Positions 46,098 through 56,019 of a stretch of DNA of 64,000 bases are shown in pieces. The stretch is taken from NCBI RefSeq assembly GCF_000504205.1, contig NZ_AZAJ01000001.1, forward strand, positions 1,524,879-1,588,878. Direction: 5' to 3'. The DNA is from Methanolobus tindarius DSM 2278. GTDB taxonomy: Archaea > Halobacteriota > Methanosarcinia > Methanosarcinales > Methanosarcinaceae. The translations under genes were made by a program, and so were the position numbers. The number at the start of each line of letters is the position of its first letter. Positions within the stretch are counted from its first letter, which is position 1. The notes beneath the pieces are model-generated. The model was given only the letters and a program-made list of their open reading frames with translations. It had not been told where the DNA came from and searched no databases.

Positions 46098-46846
46098 GTC
46101 AGAGCTCAATTTTTTTTTTTCAAAAAGAATATTCTGGTTTTGGAAAGGAAAGACAGATAAAATCAATCTTCCACTAATCATTCTTTTAAGCATATTTCTA
46201 CCTCAAAAATAAAAATAATAGGAAATTCCTGCCCCTTTATAGTTTTAGTGGAGTTAAAACCCAGGAGCAAATGAAGGAGGTAGAATTTCCAAAGGATTTG
46301 TAGACCCAATTACTAATCAAGGTGACTTGTAAAATCCCAAACACTACTATGAACAATCTAGTATTTATATTTTATGATACCTCTCTCCTTAATTTCACTG
46401 TAAAATACAGTAATATCACGCTAATGCTAGTGTTTTTGGTATTTTTTCTTCAAAACCTATTTGAAATCCTTATGCACAAGATATTTATATTGATTCTTTT
46501 TCTCGTTTTTACGTTGGGAGAAATTACATATTATTAAAGTTTTACTTACCTCTCTAAACTCTCTTTCTTCGTCCAGAAAACGATAGTTTAAAACTATCTA
46601 TATATATTTTGTGCAGGGTCATTTTTTTATTGTTGTTTGCTCATATTCTATTACTAGCATTTTAAAGAGCATGCAAGGGCATGCATATATATTGTTGCAT
46701 AAAATTTATATATGATTACCGGAAGACTCCAATCGTTAATAATATATACTGAAATGCTACTTCCAGTGTCAAAGTAAAAAAACACATTTAAATTTGAGAC
46801 TCATGTAAGTTTTGAGCTTCTATCCACCGTAGCAGCATGAAAATGA
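46098..46846. promoter_or_regulatory. Divergent intergenic region, HyuA-like pair / PAS-GAF sensor
   Basis: An AT-rich 750-bp stretch with several TATA-like runs (about 46597-46610 and 46683-46711). A 71-codon hydrophobic frame at 46322-46537 has no ribosome site and biased A/T composition, so it is not called. Otherwise nothing recognisable. Confidence 0.3.
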
Positions 46847-49441
46847 ATGAATGCAATTTTGGGCGTGGTATACATATCAGATACAAAAATTTCCGAAAAC
46901 AGTAGTGTTCAGAAAGGAAATGTTCCTGACACTGTTTTAGTCGACAAAAAACTCGAAGCAGTTTACAACAGCAGTCCAGTCATCTCTTTTATTTGGAAAG
47001 CTGAAGGTAACTGGCCTGTTGAATATGTTTCCGGGAATATTACTCAGCTTGGATACTCGCCAGATGAATTCCTTTCAGGAAAGCTGGCATATGGGGATAT
47101 TGTTTTCCCTGATGATCTTGACAGGATTCTTCTTGAAGTCAAAAAACATTCTGAGAAAAAGAACACATCCTATTTCTCTCTGAATTATCGAATTCTGACC
47201 AGTTCTGACGAAGTACGTTGGGTTACTGAAAGATCTTTTATCAAAAGGGATGAAAATGGGAACATTACTCATTTTCAGGGGATTATTATAGATAATACTG
47301 AACTGGAAAAAACGGAAAGGGAGCTACTGGAAACCGGTAAAAAATACAAGATAATATTTGAGAGGTCTCCGGTAGGGATTCTTTATTTTGATGAAAATGG
47401 AATAATCACTCACTGTAACAAAAGTTGTTCCAGCATAATTGGTGCTCCGGTAAAGAAAATAGTCGGTTTCAGCGTTCTTTCCTCTCTTAAAGATGAAAGG
47501 CTTAAAAATGCAGTGGATGTTGTTTTCCTTGGGAATCCGGGTTTTTATGAAGGTACATTTGTCTCCAGTATAAGTGGAAAACAAATAGCATTAAAAGCCA
47601 GTTTTACTCCTGTAATGGATGATGATGGTTCTTTACTTGGTGGTATCGGAATACTTGAAGATATATCAGTCAGTAAAGATGCAAAAGAAAAACTGGCTCT
47701 CAACGAGATGCGACTTGAAGCCCTGCTGAAATTGTACCAGATGCAGGATTTTCCGATGAGTGAAATTGCAGAATACGCAATTCAGAAAGCTGCCGAACTA
47801 ACCACCAGCACTACAGGTTATTTGGAATTCCTGAATGAAGATGAGAACGTTCTGGAAACATATCACTGGCCCGTGGATGTTGAACCAGGTCTGTCAGGTA
47901 GTGAAGAGCCCTTTGTGCATCCTCTCAAATTAACCGGTTTCTGGGGAGAGGCCATACGTGAAAGAAAACCCGTAATAGTCAATACTCCATATGCTTCGGA
48001 TAATCTTGATGAGATCTACCCCGGCAAAAAAGAACGCATGCTAAATCATATAACAGTCCCCGTATTTGATAATGAGCAGATAGTAGCAGTTGCAAGCGTT
48101 GCTAATAAGTCAAAGAACTATGACGAGTCCGATGTACGCCAACTGACACTTCTTATGGAAGGTATGTGGAAACTTGTCCAGTACAAGAACACAAACGAAG
48201 TTTTGTATGAAGCTCTAAGGATGCGCAGGATGCTTGAATCTATCATGAGTTCAAGTCCTGCTATTGTTTTCCTATGGAAACCTGAACAGGACTGGCCTGT
48301 TGAATTTGTTTCTGAAAATATTAAGCAGTTTGGCTACAATGTGAATGATTTCATCTCAGGAAAAATAATTTATGGTGACATAATTCATCCATCTGATCTC
48401 CATAGGGTAAGGAGTGAAGTTGAAAGAGCATCAAGGGAAGGTTTCTCTGATTTTAGTCAGGAATACAGGATACTTACAAAATCCGGAGATGTAAGGTGGG
48501 TAGATGAAAGGACACTGCTACACTATAATGAAAGAGGTATGGTGGATTATCTTCAGGGTATAATTGTTGATATAACTGAACGCAAGCAGGCTAATAATTT
48601 CCTGCGTATTGAGTGTGATCTTGATAATGTGCTTGGTGAAACAGGAGGACTTGAAGAAACCTTTGAGAAATTGCTTGATTTTACCCTTGAAGCTAAGGCT
48701 ATTGATTCCGGTATAATGTATGTTGTGGACGAGCTGACAGGAGGATTTGAAGCCATTTCCTATCGTGGCCTGTCCGAAAATTTTGTCTCTTCATTGGCTA
48801 ATTTCGGTCCGAACACACTTATGGCACGTCTTTTTACAACAGGTTTCCCCGTGTATAAGTATTTCTCAGAGATCAATATGATGATGCCTGCTGTAAATCT
48901 TGATTTTGAAGGCTTACAGGCAATGGCCTTTATACCTGTAAAATTCAATGAAAAGCTGGTGGCTGCTATTGTGCTTGGTTCTCATACAGAGCTGGAGATT
49001 CCTGCAAACTCAAGGAACCTAGTAGAAACCATAGCCAATCAAGTTGGTATCATCATATCCAGGATGAAAAAAGATTCCGGTGTCCAGAAAAGTAAGAACA
49101 ATATGAATTCTCTGCTTGATGCACTTGATGAGGTTGTTTTTATAATGGATATGGAAGGCAAGATTCTTCATATTAATAAAACTCTTATTGAAATTCTTAA
49201 CTATTCATCAAGGGACCTTGAAATGAAGGATTTCCTGATGCTATATCCGCAAGACTGGGAAGACGATGTTCTGTCCACACTGGACGAGATTATGGCAGGA
49301 AAACTTTCTACTTGTGATATTCCACTTGTAAGCAAAGAAGGTATTCTTGTGCCTGTGAAGTCAAAATTTACAATTGGTGACTGGGGCGGACAGGATGTTC
49401 TTATATCCATATCTTCCCCGATAAAAGAGCCTGGAACTTAA
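46847..49441 (+). CDS. Multi-domain PAS/GAF sensor without kinase domain
   Basis: 864 residues, with no membrane helix and no histidine kinase or other output domain. Domain order by pattern is PAS (about 35-155, with FIWKAEGNWPVEYVS), PAS (165-280), GAF (about 290-450), PAS (460-580, FLWKPEQDWPVEFVS, a near copy of the first), GAF (about 590-740) and a C-terminal PAS (750-864). The GAF domains resemble those of cytoplasmic methanogen sensors such as MsmS, which bind heme, but heme binding here is only a possibility. It must act through a partner. The stop overlaps that of the convergent HyuA-like copy 3 (TTAA). The nearest neighbours on both sides are HyuA-like genes. Confidence 0.85.
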   Translation: MNAILGVVYISDTKISENSSVQKGNVPDTVLVDKKLEAVYNSSPVISFIWKAEGNWPVEYVSGNITQLGYSPDEFLSGKLAYGDIVFPDDLDRILLEVKKHSEKKNTSYFSLNYRILTSSDEVRWVTERSFIKRDENGNITHFQGIIIDNTELEKTERELLETGKKYKIIFERSPVGILYFDENGIITHCNKSCSSIIGAPVKKIVGFSVLSSLKDERLKNAVDVVFLGNPGFYEGTFVSSISGKQIALKASFTPVMDDDGSLLGGIGILEDISVSKDAKEKLALNEMRLEALLKLYQMQDFPMSEIAEYAIQKAAELTTSTTGYLEFLNEDENVLETYHWPVDVEPGLSGSEEPFVHPLKLTGFWGEAIRERKPVIVNTPYASDNLDEIYPGKKERMLNHITVPVFDNEQIVAVASVANKSKNYDESDVRQLTLLMEGMWKLVQYKNTNEVLYEALRMRRMLESIMSSSPAIVFLWKPEQDWPVEFVSENIKQFGYNVNDFISGKIIYGDIIHPSDLHRVRSEVERASREGFSDFSQEYRILTKSGDVRWVDERTLLHYNERGMVDYLQGIIVDITERKQANNFLRIECDLDNVLGETGGLEETFEKLLDFTLEAKAIDSGIMYVVDELTGGFEAISYRGLSENFVSSLANFGPNTLMARLFTTGFPVYKYFSEINMMMPAVNLDFEGLQAMAFIPVKFNEKLVAAIVLGSHTELEIPANSRNLVETIANQVGIIISRMKKDSGVQKSKNNMNSLLDALDEVVFIMDMEGKILHINKTLIEILNYSSRDLEMKDFLMLYPQDWEDDVLSTLDEIMAGKLSTCDIPLVSKEGILVPVKSKFTIGDWGGQDVLISISSPIKEPGT

Positions 49442-51372
49442 CAGTATTCCAGGCTGTCGTCTCTGTTTCCTACTCCAAGGACTACAAGTTTAGTTTCCAT
49501 GGGAGTTTTCCAGCCCACAGGGATGACTTCTTCTTTTTTAATATCTATCTTTATGTGGCTAGGGTCAAGTCCTGCTTCTTTCATATAGCTGAGCACGGTG
49601 GTTTCACCAAGGTTTACAGCATAGTCCAGAGCTTCCTGATATTCATAGAAGTTGTTCTTTCCATGTTCTGAGAAAACAAGGAATTCCCAATCAGGAGCAG
49701 CCATGGATGCAGGTCTTATAAGTACTTCAAATCTGCGTATGCCTTTTGCAGCCAGCGCCCCGGCAGCATTTCCAACACTTGAATATTCAGGAAGGATTAT
49801 TCTGGCATCCAGTATTTCCTGCATTTCTTTTACGAATGCGGATACAGGTCCTCCTATTAATACTATAGGTACCTCTATCTTAAACTTTGCAGGTGACTGG
49901 ATATCGAACATTTTTCTTATCTCAGATTTTTCAACTCCGTCAAAGAAGAATGATACAAGGTCACATGCCATGTTCTTTGAAAATTCTTTTTTGATATGTT
50001 GGGCAAATTCATGCCTGTTCATTCCTACAAGGGAACCAAGCATGTCCGCACCCACATTTGCAGCTTCAACATTCCTTTCAGTGTATTCACCGAGTACGTG
50101 AAGGGCATCTGTAAGTGTGAAACCAATTGGTTGCAACAATCTTTTTTGTATGAGGCTGTCAAATACCTTGCTTGCAGGGAATTTTTTTATGCGGTTAAAG
50201 ATTTCTGTTGTGGATGTTGGTTCCTTTTTAACAGCTTCAAGAACTTCCTGTTCCTCCTGACTTGCTTCCAATGCTTCATAATCTGTCCTTAGATAGAATT
50301 TAGTTGGCTGGTAATTCACTCCAATTTTCAGTTTTGATGGCATTGGATTTGCTCTGAGTTGTTCAAGGAAATCCGGGTAAAGTACAGCAGCCCTGCAGAG
50401 GGGAATAACTCTTCTTGGGCCTATATTGATATTTGCTCCTTTTACCCATACATGACTATCGCCTCCCATAGCTGATGTTTCCATTTTAATGGCTTTAACT
50501 CTCGTTTTCCATCCGCCTACAACTGCGCCTGCATCGCTCATTTCAGGAACACCTTTATAGATTACAGATATATCCGTGCTGGTTCCTCCTACATCTATTA
50601 CGGCACATGTTTCTTCATTTGCGAGGAATGAGGCACCTACAAGACTCCCCGCAGGTCCTGAGAATATAGATTCTATAGGTTTTTTAAGAGCACTCTGTAT
50701 TCCAATTACTGAACCATCACATTTGAGCATGAATACTTTTGCATCAATTCCTCTGGATTTAATTTCAGCTTCTACTGTCGTCATAAATCTTTCAGTTACA
50801 GGTATTAATTGTGCGTTCAAAAATGCTGTAACAGCTCTTTCAAATGCACCGAGATCCTGAGAAAGTTCATAACTGCAGACGACTGGAAGGCCGGTGTGTT
50901 CCATAATAATATCTTTTGCGCGGAGTTCATGTTCATGATTTCTTACACTAAAATAAGATGAGATTGCAAAGGCTGAAACTTTGTCTTTGACACTAAGGGC
51001 AAATTCCCTGATTGCTTCTTCCTCAAGAGTATCGGTTTCTATACCGTTGTGGTCGTGCCCTCCTTTTACTTTTATGAAATGTTTTGTAGGGAGTTCCTGC
51101 TTGATATCATAATTTCCTATGAGTATCAGGGCTACCGGTGAACCCGTTCCTTCAAGTATACTGTTTGTGGAAAGTGTTGTGGATACTGACACTACTTTTA
51201 CATCTCTGAGACATTCGGGATCCAATCCATCTATGGCTTTTGTTATCCCTTCCAGAGGGTCTGGATAACTTGTCAGTGCTTTGTTTGACTGGATTATTGT
51301 GTTATCATCATCTTTCAAAAGAACCGCATCAGTATACGTCCCTCCTGCATCAATACCTAGGCTATAACTCAT
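49438..51372 (-). CDS. HyuA-like ASKHA ATPase family protein (copy 3)
   Basis: A 644-residue paralogue of the genes at 42196 and 44125. ATP-site boxes are intact: GIDAGGTYTDAV, SGPAGS, DVGGTSTDI and ETSAMGGDSHVW. It overlaps the end of the PAS/GAF sensor gene by 4 bp (convergent) and is divergent from mttB, with 628 bp between them. A GGAG site lies nine bases before the ATG. It has no HyuB partner. Being next to the trimethylamine operon strengthens an association with methylotrophy but does not show function. Confidence 0.85.
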   Translation of the reverse strand: MSYSLGIDAGGTYTDAVLLKDDDNTIIQSNKALTSYPDPLEGITKAIDGLDPECLRDVKVVSVSTTLSTNSILEGTGSPVALILIGNYDIKQELPTKHFIKVKGGHDHNGIETDTLEEEAIREFALSVKDKVSAFAISSYFSVRNHEHELRAKDIIMEHTGLPVVCSYELSQDLGAFERAVTAFLNAQLIPVTERFMTTVEAEIKSRGIDAKVFMLKCDGSVIGIQSALKKPIESIFSGPAGSLVGASFLANEETCAVIDVGGTSTDISVIYKGVPEMSDAGAVVGGWKTRVKAIKMETSAMGGDSHVWVKGANINIGPRRVIPLCRAAVLYPDFLEQLRANPMPSKLKIGVNYQPTKFYLRTDYEALEASQEEQEVLEAVKKEPTSTTEIFNRIKKFPASKVFDSLIQKRLLQPIGFTLTDALHVLGEYTERNVEAANVGADMLGSLVGMNRHEFAQHIKKEFSKNMACDLVSFFFDGVEKSEIRKMFDIQSPAKFKIEVPIVLIGGPVSAFVKEMQEILDARIILPEYSSVGNAAGALAAKGIRRFEVLIRPASMAAPDWEFLVFSEHGKNNFYEYQEALDYAVNLGETTVLSYMKEAGLDPSHIKIDIKKEEVIPVGWKTPMETKLVVLGVGNRDDSLEYC

Positions 51373-51701
51373 TTATGTGAACTCCATTATTTTTGTCTGT
51401 TTAATTGCCTGAATGTTCCAAAATTATGGTATATATATTTTTTGTAAAACCTTTCACACTGTTAACTCAAAAAACATACTCAACAGGCTTTTTTTCAAAA
51501 ATTACTTTTTTGTCTTCTAATGGCAGGTAGAAACAATTATATGGTATAATTGTGGTAGATTTTTTAATATGTGAATTGGTAACTAAGAGTCGTGACAGTC
51601 TCTGCGGGTTTGAATATACTAATTTTCGACTAGAATATGATAAAATATCTTTTTAGACGATGTATTTATATATGAGTTTTTGGCACTCTATTTGAGTAAA
51701 G

Positions 51702-52000
51702 TATAAATATTAGTTCTTACTAAGAAATAATTAGTAATCTTGGGCTTCTTCCTATAAAAATAAGTAAATGCAATCTATGTCTGTGTTTTTGTTTTTTTGT
51801 CATCTTTTGTATTGCGTTATCTTTATATATGGCATTCAAAACCGCTCAAATAGGAAAATATATATAGTAGATTAGTAGGGAATCTTTATATACTTGAATA
51901 TGATACCTATTTGTGAGGAATAACAATGCTCTAAGCATGTTTCACTCCTTCGGAATATTTTACATGTATTCCGATTAAAATTTAAATTGGAGGTTAAGAA
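51702..52000 (+). promoter_or_regulatory. Tandem promoters and structured leader of mttB
   Basis: TATAAATATTAGT at 51702-51714 equals the motif before mtmC2. A second strong TATA box (TTTATATA) lies at 51885-51892, about 110 bases before the ATG, and others are near 51825 and 51858. The leader has the hairpins ATGCT/AGCAT (about 51926-51938) and CGGAATA (51951-51957) / TATTCCG (51967-51973), then GGAGGT. The part from 51373 to 51701 is AT-rich and shows nothing else. Confidence 0.5.
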
Positions 52001-53491
52001 ATGGTAAAACAATATTACCCAGGTAGAAGTCCATTAGAAGGCGTAACTCTGGAACTTTTTTCTGAAGATGATCTCAGATCCCTTCACTATGCTACAATGG
52101 ATGTCTTCATTAACACTGGTATTCAGGTATCAGATGCTGAAGCAAGAGCTATCTTTAAAGAAGGTGGCTGTTTAGTCGACGAAAAAACACATATCGTCAA
52201 GATTCCTGAGTTTGTAGTAAACAGAGCACTTCGTGACTGCCCATCCAAGTTCGTCCTTTGGGGACGTGACAAGCAGCACAACGTCAAGCAGGAGCACAAA
52301 GGAAAGGTACACTGGACCTGTTTCGGTACCGGTGTCAAGATGTGCAACTACCAGGCACCTGGTAAGTACGTGACTGTTGACTCAACAGACAAGGATCTTG
52401 CAGACACAGCAAAACTCTGTGACTGGGCAGAGAATATCAACTACTTCTCACTTTCAGTTTCCGCAAGGGACTGGGCAGGAAAGGGTGCACAGGATGTCCA
52501 CGAGACACTGACACCATTGATGAACACAACAAAACACTTCCACCACATTGATCCTGTGGGCGAGAACGTTGAGTACTACCAGCAGCTTGCTACTGCATAC
52601 TATGGCGGAGATGACGAGGAAGCACGCAAGAAGCCTATCTTCTCAACATTGCTCTGTCCAACAAGCCCACTGGAGCTTGGTGACAATGCATGTCAGGTTA
52701 TCATAAAGGGTGCAAGATTCGGTACACCAGTTAACGTACTCAGTATGGCAATGGCTGGCGGTTCATCACCAGTACACCTTGCAGGTACACTCGTAACACA
52801 CAACGCTGAGGTACTTTCCGGTATCGTACTCGCACAGCTTGTCAAGCCAGGTGCACCAGTATGGTATGGTAGTTCTACCACAACATTCGACCTGAAGAAG
52901 GGTACTGCTCCTGTGGGTTCCCCTGAACTTGGTCTTATCAGTGCAGCTGTAGCAAAACTCGGTCAGTACTATGGTCTTCCTACATTTGTAGCAGGATCGT
53001 AGGCAGATGCCAAGATACCTGATGGCCAGGCTGGCCATGAGAAAACAATGACTACTCTTTTCCCCGCATTGTCTGGTGCAAACACCCTTTACGGTGCAGG
53101 TATGCTTGAGCTCGGTATGACATTCTCACTTGAACAGCTTGTTCTTGACAATGACATGATCTCCATGACAAAGAAGGCAATGCAGGGAATCCCTGTAACA
53201 GAGGAGACCATGGCAGTTGAATCCATCGACCAGGTTGGTATTGGAAACAACTTCCTTGCACACAAGACAACAAGACAGAACATCAACCTCCCATCCAGCC
53301 CAATGCTCATTGACAGGCTTATGTTCGGAGACTGGGAAATGGCAGGTTCAAAGGACATCGCTACAGTGGCTCATGAAAAAGTCGTTGACATCATGAAGAA
53401 CCACGAAGTTGAGCCAATAGACGCAGATCTGCTCAAGGATATGCAGGCAGTCGTTGAGAAGGCTGACAAGGCATTCAGGGACAGCAGATAA
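52001..53491 (+). CDS. mttB: Trimethylamine methyltransferase MttB, pyrrolysine at residue 334
   Basis: 496 residues with an in-frame TAG at 53000-53002 as codon 334, the known Pyl position in MttB. The context is LPTFVAGS[12 protein letters not shown]. It transfers one methyl of trimethylamine to MttC and yields dimethylamine for MtbB. The frame after TAG remains open for 162 conserved residues. A perfect 7-bp hairpin (ATGGCCA/TGGCCAT, 53022-53038) starts about 20 bases after the TAG. The start is well supported by GGAGGT. Confidence 0.97.
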
Positions 53492-53508
53492 ACAAGGAGG
53501 TTTAAAAA

Positions 53509-54156
53509 ATGGCAACAAAAGAAGAGATTATTGCAAAAGCAAAAGCAGCAATTTTAGACTTTGATGAGGATGCAGCAGCAGAAGCAGCTCAGGAAGGTCT
53601 TGACGCAGATGTAGATCCTGTTGACCTTATTCAGGATGGATTCACTGCAGCTATGAATGAAGTTGGTGACCAGTTTGAAGCAGGTACAGTATTCCTTCCA
53701 CACGTCATTGCAGCATCAGAAGCAATGAGCGCAGGAGTAGCAATACTTACACCAGCTCTTGAAGCAAAAGGTTCAGAAACAGCAAGTAAGGGTACAATAG
53801 TTATCGGTACAATTGAGGGAGATATTCACTCAATCGGTAAGGACATTGTAGCAACAATGCTCAAGATCGCTGGTTTCAAGGTTGTAGACCTTGGAAGAGA
53901 TGTAGCTATCGGTAAGTATGTCGAGGCTGTAAAAGCAAACAAGGCTGATGTAGTAGCTTCATCTGCTCTTATGACCACCACAATGGTCAGCCAGATCCAG
54001 GTCGAAGAACAGCTCAAGGAAGCAGGAGTTCGCGATTCCGTTAAGACAATGGTCGGTGGAGCACCTGTAACCCAGGACTGGGCAACAAAGATCGGCGCAG
54101 ACATCTACGGAGAAAACGCAACAGACGTTGTAACAAAACTGAATGCACTCTTCTGA
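53509..54156 (+). CDS. mttC: Trimethylamine corrinoid protein MttC
   Basis: A 215-residue B12 protein and cognate partner of MttB. The cap domain is rich in Ala and Glu. The B12 domain has GDIHSIGKDIV (DXHXXG), ASSALMTTTMVSQ and GGAPVTQDW. It lies 17 bp after mttB with AAGGAGGT. A 261-bp structured gap separates it from mttP. Confidence 0.96.
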   Translation: MATKEEIIAKAKAAILDFDEDAAAEAAQEGLDADVDPVDLIQDGFTAAMNEVGDQFEAGTVFLPHVIAASEAMSAGVAILTPALEAKGSETASKGTIVIGTIEGDIHSIGKDIVATMLKIAGFKVVDLGRDVAIGKYVEAVKANKADVVASSALMTTTMVSQIQVEEQLKEAGVRDSVKTMVGGAPVTQDWATKIGADIYGENATDVVTKLNALF

Positions 54157-54174
54157 GAGGGCAAATTAAGTTGA

Positions 54175-54359
54175 GAGGATGTTTAGGCATCCTCACAACC
54201 GGAAGACAATAATTTCGTATTTATTGTTTCCTGGTAATTGGTGCTAGGGGGAATAGGAGTATTCCTTCGTAGTGCCCTCAAGAAAAAATGATTGCTTTCA
54301 ACTTGATCGGCGTTGTAGCTTTCTATTTTTTTGAGTATTCTTTTCCGGTACAACCGGAA
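54175..54359 (+). other. Chain of hairpins between mttC and mttP
   Basis: Four hairpins occur in under 200 bases: GAGGATG/CATCCTC (54175-54194); an 11-bp stem with one bulged G joining GGAAGACAATAA to TTATTGTTTCC (54201-54231); GGAATA/TATTCC (about 54252-54267); and TTCCGGT/ACCGGAA (54343-54359). T runs are weak, so they look more like RNA-stability or processing elements than simple terminators. Confidence 0.55.
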
Positions 54360-54417
54360 TCAAATGGTCAGAAATGGCCGCTATGTTCATGAAGGTTTGA
54401 AATTGGAGGTATTGACT

Positions 54418-55464
54418 ATGGATTTAAAAGCTTTAAAAAAGCAAGAACACCAGAAGAGGGTCAAGTATGGTTACATGTGGGCTCTCTTCTGTGCAGTTCT
54501 CTGGGGTATGTGGTATATTCCCGGTACTACTGTATGGGTACTTAACCCATTCGATGAAATGTATGGTGAAATCGCTGCAGGAAGCGGCGATGGTATGGCA
54601 CTTGTAATCGTGGCTGTATTGATCACAGCATTTAATGCATTAACAGTTATTCTGGCTCTTACCGTCTGGAATGGCGTTCTAGGTAAGTTCGGTGAAATGA
54701 AGAGGACAGTGAAGGAATTCCATCCTTGTTCAAAATGGTTCTTCCTGGCATCTATTTTTGGTGGTCCAATGGCCATTCTTGGTTCTTTTATCGCAATGGG
54801 ATTTGTTGGCGGTGCTTTTGCAGCGGTTGCAGCTCTTATGTATCCTGTTGTAGGTTCTATCCTTGCTCAGAAGTGGTATGGTGAAAAGATCTCAAAGAGG
54901 GCTTATCTTGGTATTGCTTTCATTATTGCAGGTGGTATCACCATATTCGGTGGTGGACTACTTACTGAGCTTGGAAGCGGAAACGTTGCCTGGATTGGTT
55001 ATCTCGGTGGCCTTATGGCAGCAGCCGGATGGGGTATTGAAGGTGCTATAGCAGGTAAAGGTCTTGATATCGCAGAACCTGATGTTGGTCTGACACTGAG
55101 ATTCCTCGGTGAAAACATCATCTGGTGGATTATCATTGTCCCAATACTGGCTATTGTTGGTTTCCCAATGTTTAAGTATGCACTTATGGCATTTGAACCA
55201 CTCACACTTCTGGTACTTGTCTTTGCAGGAATTACATTTGGTTTCTGTTACGTTACATGGTACAAGTCTTTCCCACTTATTGGTGTTGGAAGGGGTCAGG
55301 GTATCGGTAACCTGTACGGTCTGTTCGCTGTAATATTCATCTTCCTTTTCTTCGGAGATGTCCCTTCATGGACTATCCTTCTGGGAGGTGCACTCTGTCT
55401 TGGAGGTAGCTCAATCATGTTCTCTGAAGACACCGGTGAAATGGAATCTCTGAGAGGTGACTAA
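54418..55464 (+). CDS. mttP: Trimethylamine permease MttP (10-helix, DMT/EamA-like)
   Basis: A 348-residue membrane protein with about ten helices, of a different superfamily from the APC permeases in this window. Its location after mttB-mttC agrees with mttP of Methanosarcina. I start at the ATG at 54418, after GGAGGT; an earlier in-frame ATG at 54331 lies inside the hairpin region. It lies one base before the next gene. Trimethylamine import is inferred from operon position. Confidence 0.88.
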   Translation: MDLKALKKQEHQKRVKYGYMWALFCAVLWGMWYIPGTTVWVLNPFDEMYGEIAAGSGDGMALVIVAVLITAFNALTVILALTVWNGVLGKFGEMKRTVKEFHPCSKWFFLASIFGGPMAILGSFIAMGFVGGAFAAVAALMYPVVGSILAQKWYGEKISKRAYLGIAFIIAGGITIFGGGLLTELGSGNVAWIGYLGGLMAAAGWGIEGAIAGKGLDIAEPDVGLTLRFLGENIIWWIIIVPILAIVGFPMFKYALMAFEPLTLLVLVFAGITFGFCYVTWYKSFPLIGVGRGQGIGNLYGLFAVIFIFLFFGDVPSWTILLGGALCLGGSSIMFSEDTGEMESLRGD

Positions 55465-55465
55465 A

Positions 55466-55756
55466 ATGGCAGGACGACGTCCTATTAAATTCAGGATACT
55501 TGAGCTTTGTAACGGCGGCAAATGGAACTATGAAATTGTCCAGCAAATACAGAAAGAGTATGGGTTGAAAGGCAATTTCCAGAGGGATTCCATAAACTTC
55601 GATATCATTGAACTCGCATCAGGCGGAATGCTGAAAGATGTAGAGGTTAAGGTTGACGAAGAAGGAATCTACAAGAAAGGTTTCCTCTTGCACAAGTACG
55701 AACTGACAGACTTTGGAAAAATAAGGGCTGCAGATGCCTGTTTAATGTATGTATAA
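55466..55756 (+). CDS. Small winged-helix-like protein of the mttP operon
   Basis: A 96-residue basic protein. FRILELCNGGKWNYEIVQQI, FDIIELASGGMLKDVEVK and LHKYELTDFGKIRA fit a winged-helix DNA-binding pattern like that of small methanogen regulators. The ATG at 55466 follows the permease stop by one base and uses GAGGTGA inside mttP. It may control the trimethylamine operon. Assignment is by pattern only. Confidence 0.7.
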   Translation: MAGRRPIKFRILELCNGGKWNYEIVQQIQKEYGLKGNFQRDSINFDIIELASGGMLKDVEVKVDEEGIYKKGFLLHKYELTDFGKIRAADACLMYV

Positions 55757-55769
55757 GGAGTGATTCAAA

Positions 55770-55919
55770 ATGGTACAGACACAAGCTGCAATGGAAGCTT
55801 ATAATGCTTACTGGGTGAATTCACCCCTGCCCGCTGCTGATGTTCTGTGGATGGTTGCCATCCTCATAGTAGCATTAGTAGCACTCTGGCAAGCAAGAAC
55901 ATTTGTTTCCCAATTCTGA
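55770..55919 (+). CDS. 49-residue single-helix membrane peptide of the mttP operon
   Basis: ATG to TGA encodes 49 residues: a soluble N-terminus with MEAYNAYWVNSPLPAADV, one helix (about 26-40) and a short basic tail. AAGGAG precedes the ATG by 8 bases, and the gene lies 13 bp after the winged-helix gene. It recalls the small membrane partners of the other amine permeases in this window. No family recognised. Confidence 0.65.
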   Translation: MVQTQAAMEAYNAYWVNSPLPAADVLWMVAILIVALVALWQARTFVSQF

Positions 55920-55961
55920 GGAGATGCTAAAAAAGAATCTTTAAGATTCGTTGAGTAGATG

Positions 55962-56019
55962 GACACAGTGAAGTTGCAGGATTCTTATCCCATGGTCATT
56001 CCTGTGACGAAACTGTGTC
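55962..56019 (+). terminator. Nested hairpin at the end of the mttP operon
   Basis: GACACAGT (55962-55969) pairs with ACTGTGTC (56012-56019), with an inner CAGGA/TCCTG stem. A T-rich tract follows. Confidence 0.55.

Noticed and set aside
46322-46537. 71-codon hydrophobic frame between the HyuA-like gene and the PAS/GAF sensor
   Set aside because: No ribosome site, AT-biased composition and many Phe/Ile/Leu codons as expected by chance in AT-rich DNA.
54331-54417. 29-codon N-terminal extension of mttP
   Set aside because: It is encoded in the hairpin region and GGAGGT is well spaced for the ATG at 54418.
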